Shown: positions 46,100 through 57,069, numbered from the stretch's first letter. The stretch is 64,000 nt of DNA from Bryum argenteum (GCA_037043015.1 CM073322.1:11233601-11297600); one strand, 5' to 3'. The notes: generated from the letters alone by a model not told the origin. A program made the numbers and translations.

Positions 46100-47232
46100 G
46101 CGGTTTTGGAAGTGTTGTGATTTGGAAATTCCGAGATTCTGTCTTCCTGTGATTGTGATGATGTGACTGTGGCCGTAATGAACACCTTGATGTGTATACT
46201 TAGTCTTGTATGTGACTTTTTGCTTTGCAGATTATCACCTCGTAGGTTTATGGTATATGAAAAAGCTTTTTGTTCATTATCGCTTTAGTACGTTTAGTCA
46301 AATCTTGTTAAATCAAAGTTCGGTCCAATCAAAGTTTAGTCAAATCTTGATAAATCGAAGTTCGGTCCAATCAAAGTTTAGTCAAATCTTGATAAATCGA
46401 AGTTCGGTCCAATCAAAGTTCAGTCCAGTTAAAGTTCCTCCACCATCAAGTTCACAATTTCACAAAAGTAACACAATGTCCATTAGTAATATTTACTAGG
46501 AATTGAGCACGAGTATGTAAATCAATTTGTATTGGTATTAAGATGACTAGACTTGATGTTCAGTGTCGACAAAATAACTATGAATAATTTCACAATGTGC
46601 ACATTGTATTTGAACAAGATACACTTTATGATGTTTTCGACTATTGACTCATTGGAATGTGAAAGCCTGAGTGGCTAAATTCATTGATATTATGATAATT
46701 ATTCACATCATTTGGAATACTTTGACCCATGGTCAAACTATGAACATAATTGGAATAAGTTCAGTGACTCATCATTACAACAAACTCAAAGTCTATCAAA
46801 ACAAAGGTTCACACATAATTTTCTGATTTGCATTAACTTCTATGTGAGAACTCCATCAAGCAAGCTTACTTTAAAATTGCAAATTCATTACCCGCTCACT
46901 ATTGTAAATTCATTGATCTCTTAATGAAGTGATGATTTATTTACGCACTAACCACCTTGAAGTCTTACTATCTTGCAATTTTTAGTTTTTGTACGTATGA
47001 TGGCTGAGCTTTCATTCCTAACCTCTTATACCATTGATGAGTGATGACTTGATCATAAGATAATTTATTTATCCCTATTAATGGTTAAAATCCAAAAACT
47101 CAAAAGATGTTTAAGAGATTATTAGTCTACAAAATGAAGCATCCAAATGTCATTTGTGTACCTATTTTTGAAAGTATTATCTCTGGGGTAGTAAATAAAT
47201 CATAACACAAGTGTAGTAATCCCTTCTTGTGC
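46100..47232. other. 3' flank of copy 11 with tandem repeats
   Basis: At 46290-46430 a unit of about 42 bp (gttcggtccaatcaaagttt, agtcaaatcttgataaatcg) is repeated about three times. The remainder is AT-rich with no gene. Confidence 0.55.
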
Positions 47233-47566
47233 TTAACCCCTATAGATGCATGAGGCCATTTTCTCACTTATTTGACTTTGGTCAACCTTTGATTTACTAT
47301 ATTTAAATCATACCTTCTCAACAAACCCATCTATGCTTCAAAATTCCTTAAACTTTAGAAGGTATTCAGTTTACTCTCAAAATTTGGCAATGCTATTAGG
47401 GCATGCTAAATTCCACCCAAAAGTGTAGCACATCTTGAGTTCATATATTCTCAAAATTTTGCCCAAAAACAATTAGATTGCGTAAATATCAAAATCCATC
47501 AAAAATTAAGAATCTGTTTTCTTTCAAGTTTGTTTTGAGTATGAGTAAAGAAGGTACAAAGACATA
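47233..47566. mobile_element. TTAA-TIR element, family V, left end only
   Basis: TTAACCCCTATAGATGCATGAGG at 47233 begins an element resembling 21723. Its right end is not found; a SINE follows. Confidence 0.45.
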
Positions 47567-47830
47567 AAGGCACCAAAAGCCTTGGCTTGGTAGTTAGGGC
47601 TCATGGCCCCCAACAAGGAGGTCGTGGGTTCTACTCCACATGGGGGCGTGGTGCTCACCATCGTAGTCCACCCAACTATGGTGGGGGGTTTTGGACTTCG
47701 TCGTGGGGGTACCTTAAAGACTTTTGTGGGATACCATGTGTGGTATCTCCAAGGCAATAGTGGCTAGGTAGGAACTAGCATAGTGTTCACCCCGAGAGGG
47801 ATTGGTAGTCCTGCCATTGGTGTAATGACC
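47567..47830 (+). mobile_element. tRNA-derived SINE, plus orientation, diverged
   Basis: The sequence agccttggcttggtagttag then ggaggtcgtgggttctactc carries A- and B-box-like motifs at tRNA spacing and matches the SINE at 29939-30296. The 3' half and tail are diverged, and I see no clear target duplication. Confidence 0.6.
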
Positions 47831-48067
47831 AAGGCATATATCCAAGGATAGGTTGGACCAACACTCTCGGGAACACTCTATTCAAACCAGCTTCTATATA
47901 GGTTGGAGTCTATCTTCTCTTCTACCAAGACATGTACTCACTATTTGAATTTGAATTTTCTACATGATAATTTTTCACATGTCTTTTTGAAGTAACAAAC
48001 GGGAATTTTAATTGAAATTCCACATACGCCTTTATGAAAAATCAAGCTTTTCTCTAGGTTTTGCATG

Positions 48068-48503
48068 TAACCTCAATTCCGTTAATTTGGCAATATTCTG
48101 GTAAAATGGCACGATTTAAGGTGGAAAAAATGAAAAAAACAACACTCGTTTTTGTCATTTTTTGACATAATAGAGCAAATTTTTCTGAGCGGCCGCTCAA
48201 AACCAGAGATATTTCTGAGCGGCCGTTGAGAAAAAACTGCCCTTCGACTGAATTTGAAGGTCAAAATTCATCAAATAGTGTGATATTATGGAATTTTTGA
48301 TGATATTACAGAAATTTGTTGATATAATGGAAGATGTGGGTGATATAAAAAAACGTGCCATTTTGCAAGCATAAATCTTTGAGATTTTGAGTTCAAAAAT
48401 ATGCCGGTAAAATGGCACGTTTCAGAAACGCGACCAAATTGGCACAACATGGCTTTGGCAATATGGCACAAGGAATTGTGCCAATTTAACGGAATTGAGG
48501 TTA
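48068..48503. mobile_element. TIR element with TAACCTCAATTCCGTTAA ends
   Basis: Left TAACCTCAATTCCGTTAA-TTTGGCA is mirrored by TGCCAAT-TTAACGGAATTGAGGTTA, about 25 bp each. Inside are multiple short repeats of taaaatggcacg and gagcggccg. No transposase frame. Confidence 0.75.
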
Positions 48504-48924
48504 TGTTCTATGAGGGTGAATATTACATAAACATGTACTTGTCTTAATTGCTTAAGATCAAGGATTTGAAAGGTCATAAATCAAATCTAATTCGAAAAAT
48601 GGATTCTTTGGGCTCTTAAACACTATATTTTCTTTTGTAATAGGGAAAGGAACTTCTCTTTGGACTTCGAATGTTATTGGCTCACAAATAGTGAGGAAAT
48701 AGTCTAAGATTTGATGTATATGATTGTGTACAAGTTGAAAATTAGATCTTATCATTGCTATCCTCATAGTATGTTATAAAATGCACAATTTCAACTTGGC
48801 TCCATTGAAAGAGGGTACTTTTGTTCGTGAAGTGTTGAAATAACGCCTTTGTAGCTCAAGGGGTCAAGGCTAGTGGTCTTTCTAGAAATGTGGCGCTACA
48901 ACTAACGGACCCTCATTTTGTTGT
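48504..48924. other. AT-rich spacer
   Basis: No supported gene or repeat. Confidence 0.45.
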
Positions 48925-49183
48925 TTAACCCCTAATGCTCCAAAGTGCCATGAAGTGCCCATTTGGACATGTTGTTTTCAGAAATAGTTAAAATTTGACT
49001 CAATACATCTCAAGATCCAGAAGGTGAAATATGACAAAACTAGCGCAGAAACTAACTAGACAATCATAAACAAGATCATATGGTTCAATTACTTAGAACC
49101 AAAAAAGAAAAAAAGAAAAAAATCCACGGATATCAGATATGGCCATCTGGAGGTCACCGTAGAGCTGGAGCATTAGGGGTTAA
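48925..49183. mobile_element. TTAA-bounded TIR element, family IV (inverted)
   Basis: Begins TTAACCCCTAATGCTCCA and ends TGGAGCATTAGGGGTTAA; the reverse of the right part matches the left part of 6367-6628. Confidence 0.8.
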
Positions 49184-49438
49184 CAATATTGAAGGGAAGG
49201 CGCATCAGCTGAGGAGCCACCAAGTGTATGGGTGGAAACTTCCCCTTAAGAGTCTGTAACGAGATGCCCCCACCGACACAGGGGTATACCCCCTGCCTCC
49301 CCCCTCACCCCCTCCCCTCCCCCTCCACTTCCACCCTCACAAATTATTTTAATACTTTAGAGTCCTACAGTGGGAGGAAAAGCTATCCAAAGGAATGAGA
49401 CGTTTAGGAGTTGATCTACCCAAACTAAGTTAACATGA

Positions 49439-49745
49439 CCATAAGCTGGTATTGACTTTCATTCAATGAATAACAAGGCGATTATTCCCCCACCCGGCAC
49501 TGTTCCCTAGTCATTCCCCCTATAACCCCTTTCCCTCCTCCCCCTTTATAAGTGGGCTCCCTCCAGTGAAGGATGCAAACACCCCCCTCTTCAATTCCTG
49601 CTACCCCCTCCCCTCCCCTCCTCTTGGCTCCCTCCTCTCCCTCCCCCTCCCCTCCTCTTGTCTCCCTCCTCTCACTCCCCCTCCCCTCCCATTTTCTCCC
49701 CCCTTCTTCCAAGTATAAAAAATCTCGTCTTCGAGCAATGGCTCC
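49439..49745 (+). promoter_or_regulatory. Type B promoter of copy 12, two candidate TATA boxes
   Basis: A weak version of the distal block (accataagctggtattgact, aatgaataacaaggcgatta) is followed by a TTTATAAG (about 49545) with AAGGATGC near 49570. A C/T tract and TATAAAA (49714-49720) come next, with the conserved ATGG at 49738. Confidence 0.55.
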
Positions 49746-49817
49746 TCGCATTTTGTTCTTCGTTTCAGCTTCAAATCACTGCTTCATTCCGCTTTCAAAT
49801 CACTACTTCACTCCACC

Positions 49818-50829
49818 ATGAACGGGTATGAAACCCATCATCGTGCCAATTCTCGTCGTCTAGATTCTTGTTTCTTGTCACTTATTCCATTGCCGATCAT
49901 GTACGATCCTCTCAGTGTTGAAACGCGTACTTTGCAACCGATTCAGTAGTACAGGACGAGTGGGAAGTGTCTCGTGATGATAGGAAATGCGAATGTTTGG
50001 GTAGTGGATTCACAAGTAATCTCTTTAAATTGTTCGCAGTCGCCATTGTGAGGTGGGCGGGGTGTGGTAGAATTAAATTAGCATCAGTAGCTCAGGTAGG
50101 CTAGTTTGCATCAGTAGATCAGTTCGTTTTATTGTGGAAGACTAATCAAATTCACTTCCTGGGCTTTTCAGAAGCAATGGCGGGGGGCGACCACCACAGC
50201 AGCAGAATGCTCCGCAAGGGCACCAGCGGAACGCTCCTCCGCAAGGGCACCAGCAGAACGCTCCTCCGCACGCGCACCAGCAGAACGCTCCTCCGCACGC
50301 GCACCAGCAGAACGCTCCTCCGCCAGGGCACCAGCCGAATGCTCAACAAGGCCAGCAGCAGAATGCTCAACAATTGAACCCGAGTCTCGCACTGAGCTGG
50401 TTGTCGGACCAGCCCGAACCAGGAAGAAACGTGTCCGTATCAATGATCTGGTCTAAACTCGACGAAGGTTTAGACTCTCCCAATACCTTCATTTCTTTTC
50501 ATGGCACGTTATGGAATGACATTGTGATTCATACTGGACAATGTATCTTGTCAAAATCTGCTCAGACAATACCTATGAGTTTGACAGTTTTAACGTTAGA
50601 AATTCAACGCTGTCAGCAAGATCTGTTGATGGTGTTTAATTTTGAGTTTGAGTTTCACGATTGTGTGCAAGATCTGTTGATGATTTTTCCTTTTTTTCCT
50701 TGTGATTTTTCGAGAAACGAAAGAGTATTCTGATGCATTAGGCAGAGGGAATCTGACGTATTTATATTAGAGTGATGATATCAGTGCTAAATTTTGCTTT
50801 CATTTTGTGACAAAACAGGTGCAGCATGA
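49818..50829 (+). CDS. DVPEP-family protein, copy 12, three coding exons and an expanded repeat linker
   Basis: The most divergent intact member, predicted at 104 aa. Exon 1 is only 8 nt (ATG AAC GG, 49818-49825), the intron is 49826-50171, and exon 2 is 50172-50467. The linker is made of 9-residue repeats (NAPPHAHQQ and variants) encoded by a 27-bp tandem repeat, then QQLNPSLALSWLSDQPEP, GRNVSVSMIWSKL. DVPEP is DQPEP and WPKL is WSKL. The usual stop after the tail is missing; the frame reaches GACGAAG|GT, the position of the 3' untranslated intron in other copies. Splicing to the conserved acceptor (acaaaacag, exon 3 from 50819) adds Gly-Ala-Ala and stops at 50827-50829. Unspliced, the frame would continue to 50733. 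AATAAA-like signals lie near 51035-51047. Confidence 0.65.
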
Positions 50830-51625
50830 GGGATGAAGGGGGTGCATGTGGATTCTTGCAATTTCGGAGTGCAAGCCCTCGAAGTTTTGAAGTAGTTGGA
50901 ATCACAGAGTTGTACAAAAGGTTTTATGTTTGAGGTGTGATGTGTTGTACGCACATGACTACATGTGATAGGTAGCTAGTACTTCTATAGAAAAAGGAAA
51001 AAAAATTGGGAAAAATAAGAGAAATACAAAAGAAAATAAAAATAAAGGTTTGGTTTGGGTGTGTAAGTGATGGCTTTTTGTTAATGAGTTCTGAAAGTTT
51101 GATCGTGTAGCTTATCTATTTCTCTTCAGTAGCTTGGACGATGTTCATGGTATTCTGGTCCTTCTCTTAGTATTGTGGCATGATTATGTATGCTTTCTTC
51201 CAGTTTTAAATGAGAAACAAAGTAAACTTTCTGATGGATGAGTCGAACAAGAAGGGTCACTGAAATTTACAGCATGCAAAAATTCCGTGCATTTTATTCA
51301 CTTAAACAATGGCATGCGTTGAAAGAACAGATCACTCACATTTTGTTAAATATTTCATTGGATTATGACTCAATTGATGTTTTACATCCTACTACATTGA
51401 TTTCAGAGAATCTTAACCTTCATAAAGTCCAACATCCCAATTACGTTAATAGCAGGGCTGTCTTATTATGTTGTTTTCACGTCACTGTTAGGTGACAGAA
51501 TCTGCAGCAAATTTGACGAATTCAACTAGGGTGCTGATTTTGTCGCTATTAACGCTATCAACGCTTGAGATTCTGCTCATTCTGCTTGAGGGTGCTGATT
51601 CTGCCCTGCTATTAACGCTTGAGAG
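50830..51625. other. 3' flank of copy 12, right edge of the array
   Basis: No gene is supported. The region marks the end of recognisable array sequence before the aquaporin gene. Confidence 0.45.
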
Positions 51626-51735
51626 GGGGCAGGGAGTTGCATGTTCTGCCGCGCACGCGGCTACAGGTCTCGCCGTGCCGGGCTCGTCCTAGAGCCGCTT
51701 GCGTGGCAAAACAGGCAACTCCCTACCCGCTCTCT
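51626..51735. mobile_element. Foldback element
   Basis: gagggggcagggagttgcat-gttctgccgcgc is followed about 20 bp later by its inverted copy gcgtggcaaaacaggcaact-ccctacccgctctc. A near-tandem pair (ggtgctgattttgtcgctattaacgct / ggtgctgattctgccctgctattaacgct) precedes it at 51530-51620. Confidence 0.6.
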
Positions 51736-52197
51736 AGTACAATGAAACTCCTCTTCACAAATAATATTACGTATTCCACATGCTATAGTAACTACAAACT
51801 CATGCATGAACATCAATTCTAGATTCCACCTTTCACCATTTACAAAATTACAAAAAATCATAACTTACCGAAGTACAAAACAAATGAAATGAAAACTACT
51901 CACACATTTGTAGGGAACACCACATTCAAAAGACTCTGTATAAGCACAACATTCAAAAAGAATCAATCGATCCAGTGCCTAATATTCTTCAACAAGAGAT
52001 AATCACATTAATCAGCTCAAAAACATTTAACACCACTGATCTGAAGTCCATCTCAAGACTTACATAATTTGTACATCTTTAGAGTATGTCCCACATACAG
52101 TTACAATCACCCCAAATAAAAAAGCATAATAATATCATACTACTACACAAAATCAAATACCTCTCAATACTACACAAAACAGTCATGCAAATCGGCC

Positions 52198-54567
52198 TCA
52201 ACGGCGATTCTTGGTGAATGGGATAGCCCGAATGACCAAGACGTGATACATGGCTGCAAGGGTGGCTCCGATCATGGGGCCGACCCAGAAGATCCACTGC
52301 ACAAGAACATACCCACATAATCAATCACTGCGCAAAAATATACACACACAATCAATTTGTATACCAAAAAGCACGTCGGTATCAATTCATATGATAAAAA
52401 ACCATGTCGGTGATAGAAAAGGTGAATGATTGAGATGAACTTACATGGTCGTTCCAGGTGTGGTCTCGGTTGTAGATAATAGCGGCTCCAAGACTACGAG
52501 CGGGATTGATGCTTGTGCCTGTGATGGGGATGGTCGCCAAGTGTACCAAGAACACTGCGAATCCAATGGGAAGAGGCGCTAGCAACTGCAAAATTACAAC
52601 AAAGCTCGCTTTTCAGTAACACTTCCTCTATCAATAAATGTTCATAATTAGTGAGTGAGCTTCTTCTGAGCTCCGAGAGTGAGCAACCAGAATATGCAGA
52701 TTGAAGCATCCAAGAGTTAACGTTACCTGAGTTATCCTTCAATAGAGCAGCATAGTCTCAAACAGCATTATTATAGAACTGATGATTTCAGCCCAGATAA
52801 ATTTACCACATATTTTATCGAAGGACTATGTTAGGAGTTTGATGTCGAAGAACCTTCTTGACTCTTAGAGGTATCGAAGGACTATGTTAGGAGTTTGATG
52901 TCGAAGAACCTTCCTGACTCTCGGAGGTATATACACCATAGCTCGTCAGTTAGAGTGATGCGATGCGTACGAGATTAGAACTTTTCTTGAGTCTCCAGCA
53001 AGAAAGCGATCCATTATAAGAAGATTTCGCCGTTTATTGCATTTTATTCTACAGCAGAAAGTGGATGCTTTCGATACCTGGCTTAAGAATTGCATCGCGA
53101 GAGGGAATGTGTACTGTACTTGGTGCATCTCTTCTAAGTTGGTGCATACCTTGTATTTTCAAGTATTGGCACACCACATACAGGTGTGCCCATCTTCTAT
53201 TGTTTCATTCATTGGCTATGGAAGTGGAGGGAGGAAGCTAAGACTTACAGGAACATGAGAGTCGCGGGCATTGCGCTTGGCGTCGGTAGCAGAGAAGACG
53301 GTGTACACCAGCACGAAGGTGCCCACAATCTCCGCGCCCAGTCCGTCGCCTTTGGTGTAGCCATGCGCCACACTGTTGGCACCGCCGCCCACGCTCTGGT
53401 AGAATTCTGGTTGAAACCCTTTCACCACCCCTGCGCCACAGATCGCGCCCAAGCACTGGCACACTATGTAGAGCACTGTTCGTGGAAATGTCACCTTTCT
53501 GGCTAGGAACAAGCCGAATGTCACCGCCGGGTTGATGTGTCCTCCTGTCAAACACAAGTCAAAGCACCCTTACTGCTGAGTCCAAACACCAACACAGCAT
53601 AAACGAGCGGAGTGAGTCCAAACACTACCTCACACTAGCACAAAACTGCGGTTGAAAACATTGTGGAGACTCTCAAACACTAACTAGTAATGTCTGTACC
53701 ATTACTTATCGCTAGTGTACAGCAGCATGAAAAGCAGACACACACTTGGTGCAGAAGCATGGACATTTTTAAAGACTGCTCTTCTACTACTCAAAGCTTG
53801 TTGCCAAACACTACCCCAGACTAGTGCGAAATCGTGATCGAAACACTATGGAGACTCTCGAACACAAGTAGAGACAATGTTTGAACTATTTTTAACCACT
53901 ACTCTAAGAAGTAGACACCACAGTTACTCTGCGGAAACATGGACATTGTTGACACCACACTTACTCTACGGAAACATGGACGTTGTCATCTCGAAGACTG
54001 CATTTTTGTGAATCAGAGCATGCTGAGTCTAAACACTACCACACTAGTGCAAAACCACTGTGGAGACTTTCAGACACTAGTGGAGACGATGTTTTGAGCC
54101 ATTCTTTCGCACTAGTGACAGCAGATACCTCCATTACTGTAAAAACATAGAACTTTTTGACTTCTCAACGACCGCTTATCTCTTATGTTTCTTGCCGTTA
54201 CAGCAAACAATGTGCAGAGGAGCTTCGATCGGGAGGTACCTGAGATACCAGCGGTGCAGTAAACAAGGGCGAAGATCATGCCACCGAAAGCCCAAGCAAT
54301 GCCTTGAATACCAACACCAAGACAGTCACCGCTCCTCACATGCCCCATCACAGTCTGAATGGTGATATACAGAAACAAGAAGCTAGCAATAAACTCCGCG
54401 ATCCCGGCACGCCAGAACGACCATCGTCCAAGTTCTCGGGCATCGAAGAAAGGGCTGTTATCCGGCTCCGTGTAGTCCTTCTCTCTCGTCTGCGCAGTGG
54501 TGCCCAGCGGGTTGCGCTCCCCATATCTCGTCGCTCCCACAGCAACGTCGTCCCCCTTGTCCGCCAT
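52198..54567 (-). CDS. PIP1: Plasma-membrane intrinsic protein, PIP1-type aquaporin
   Basis: Water channel of the plasma membrane (MIP superfamily), acting as a tetramer and often together with PIP2 partners. Four exons: 54567-54240, 53544-53249, 52585-52445 and 52296-52198, all with GT-AG introns; total 287 aa. It has six membrane helices and both NPA loops ([10 protein letters not shown] at residues about 109-118; INPARS in loop E). Selectivity-filter residues match PIPs: Phe in WAFGGMIF, His in FLVHLATIP, Thr before INPAR, and its Arg. The N-terminal acidic gating region (KDYTEP), loop B Ser and loop D His (RDSHVP) are present. The long N-terminus and short tail ending IPFTKNRR without the PIP2 phosphoserine tail point to PIP1. 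An in-frame ATG 29 codons upstream exists, but MADKGDDV matches PIP starts. Oddity: GTSINPARS where PIPs usually have GTGINPARS. Intron positions agree with coding-frame joins and known PIP sequence. Confidence 0.96.
52815..52930. repeat. Tandem duplication in PIP1 intron 2
   Basis: ggtatcgaaggactatgtta ... ttgactcttagaggtat is repeated once with three changes; the unit is about 57 bp. Confidence 0.85.
53615..54100. repeat. Imperfect tandem repeats in PIP1 intron 1
   Basis: Three units of roughly 190-220 bp, starting near 53620, 53810 and 54030, share aaacactacc, actagtgcaaaa and gtggagactctcaaacac. A smaller doublet of about 45 bp (gacaccacacttactctacg-gaaacatgga) lies at 53920-53985. Confidence 0.65.
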
Positions 54568-54639
54568 AGCTGAGTGAGCTCGAACTCTTTGCAAGGAGTC
54601 TGAGTGTGAGTAAGGAGCCGGATCTTGTTGATGAATTGG

Positions 54640-56965
54640 GTGATGAGCTTGCAAGTTAGAATATAACTTATCTTGCAGTTAGTGCTGCCGCCTGGCCTGC
54701 AGAAGCATCTTGTCCAAAGTTGCTGTGCACAGTCATAATTGTTGCCGAAAGTACTGTCGCTTCCTGCCTGCAGATCAGACGCCTACATGCCTGCCAGCCA
54801 ACAGATGCTGATTTTATTACTGTACCTGGTGCCGTTGCTTTAGTGCGATCAGTACCCGATATGGCTCTGATAGTCATCACCGTTTGATCTTTCATAGTAC
54901 TCACCAACTCTCGATCGTATGTATGCTTTCCTTATAATGTTTTGATCCGTTAGAGAATTTAAGAAGATAAATTTTTTAAATGCGAGGGTTGAAGTATGTC
55001 ATGGAGATTCTTTGATAATTTCTTCTCCAAAGAAAAAGGATCCTACTTTGCATATGATTTCAATTCTCTTGAACGTTACTTGAATTACACAGGCGTTGAT
55101 GTTTATAACAATCAGAGACATGTATTGAGACATTCTAATACCAGAATTTGATGTCCAATCAATACTCAGACAAAAGCCGTGCACATATAATGTGTGTTCA
55201 CGAAGAGAAGTGCATATTGACTTGAACGATGACTTTGTTGACTCCTTGATAGAGAATTTGATTGCTTCTCAATTTGGAAAGGTCTTACTTCTGGATTTTT
55301 TCATGTCACCTCCAATAAACACTTTCAACACGCCAAATTTTGTTGCCGGATATCGCATCATGTATTATAAAGCCTTGAAACCTCTGTAAACAGATCTTGG
55401 GTTTTATGACTAATCTGCAATTTAGTGTAACTTTCGATTTCGCTTTTTTGACTGAGTGGGAGAAAGGTCTTACTAACTTCATCCAGTACCTGTGGTGACT
55501 GTTACTAACGGGTACCTTACAATACAGCACCCTTTGTTGTGGTGTGCACTTCTTAGAGTTGGTTACCAGAAATGGGCTTTGAAAAGTTCCACCAAATTAA
55601 ATGTCACTGCATGGAGTAGGTGAAGAAATCCCCAATTGGCTCCCCGTGACTTGTCAATTTCCTATTGTCTTTGCATGGGCAGATGCAACAAACAATTGTG
55701 TACCATGCCCTAAACCCACCATAGAAACAAACTGCTCAACAAACATTGACATGGAAAATTAGGGTGTGGCTGTACTGGGAAGGTATTTGCTGCTTGAATG
55801 TCACTGGAAGTACGTGGTTGGTAATATATACACTCACGCAGAATTGACTGGCTAAACTTTTGGTTGGACACAAATATTGTGTGAAAGTGGAAAGCATGGC
55901 TGTCACATTGTACAATTTTCTATTCATCACATTGAATACTTTGGACGACTTTATATCTTGTCCTTATGATCGGGTCAATCTAATAGTGATAAACAGAACT
56001 TGTCCAATGTGTGCAATGTGATGAATAGTAACTTGTCCAATGTGACAACACTAGTGGGCCATGTCATTCAAAAATCTCAAATTGAAAGGAAGTTGGAGAG
56101 AAACCACTAGTTTAGAAGTGTGGTATTTCCATCAAGTTGAACGACTCATTCCACAGGAAGTTTCACTAGACTTGGTGAATTGAGACATTCTCGGTGGAAA
56201 TACCACACGTCTTTCCGATGGAGTTGTTTGAGATGAACAATCCACGTCTTTCCGATAGAGTTGTTTGAAATGAACAATCCAAATAATACAAGCCTATTGT
56301 AGATTTCGTGTACTAGCCACTTCAGTGGTACTTGTGGTTATTTCGATACAAAACCATTTGAAAAGTGATACTTAAATCTTAATGAAAACAGACTTCACAA
56401 GTTGTTAGTAGCTTCCAAGTGCACAAGTATCATGCATAATTTCATTGCTTAAAGTGCTGTACAGTACAATGCACGCTAAATCACATTGGATTCCGGTTTT
56501 CACTTTTTTCCATATGGACAAAACTGATGTCTTTATGTTGGAACAACTGAAGGGGAACATGTGGTAGAATGATGGATATAAAGACATTGCTCATGGAATG
56601 GGGATAAGCACATACAAAGGGAAGGGCCGTTGTGGGATAATATGAGACAGATAATTTTGCAGGTGCATGTGCTTCTGCAAGCGCCAGCACATTCTCAAGG
56701 ACAAGGCCTGTGATTGCGGGTGACAGAAAGACACCTCCCCCTCCCCCTCGGTCAGGCAGGCACCTCCCTTCCCCCTCACATTACACCTCTGTAAAGTAAC
56801 CGGGGGTAGTAGTACGTACGTCCGTCTGCACCCCCCCACCCTAGTGCCCCCGCCGGCCAGCCAATGATCCCGGAGTGTTACTTCTCGTCTACTTATGGTG
56901 TACAGCGTGAGCTTTTCTCATGTTGATCAGAGACCATGTCCTGGAGTATTCAGTGGTACAACACT
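54640..56965. other. PIP1 upstream region and AT-rich spacer
   Basis: On the minus strand GTTATATTC at about 54660 is a weak TATA candidate about 95 nt before the PIP1 ATG. Farther out I see no supported gene; 56210-56280 has a short direct repeat (ccgatggagttgtttgag-atgaacaatcc). Confidence 0.4.
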
Positions 56966-57069
56966 ACAATTTCCCCTTGTCCTGTGGCCATCGGGATATT
57001 AGCATTACAAACGGACACTTCATTCACGCCGGCCCCTTAATAAGGGACCGTAGTTTCTATCTATTTATC
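56966..57069 (+). mobile_element. 5'-truncated SINE with 12-bp target duplication
   Basis: TGGTACAACACT at 56954-56965 and 57070-57081 flanks a 104-bp piece identical in most positions to the 3' third of the SINE at 29939-30296 (tggccatcgggatattagca), with the tail tttctatctatttatc. Confidence 0.8.

Noticed and set aside
47567-47660. A tRNA gene
   Set aside because: A- and B-box-like motifs are present, but the cloverleaf is not convincing and the sequence continues as a SINE body found elsewhere in the window.
54304-54573. Plus-strand 89-codon frame
   Set aside because: It is the antisense shadow of PIP1 exon 1.
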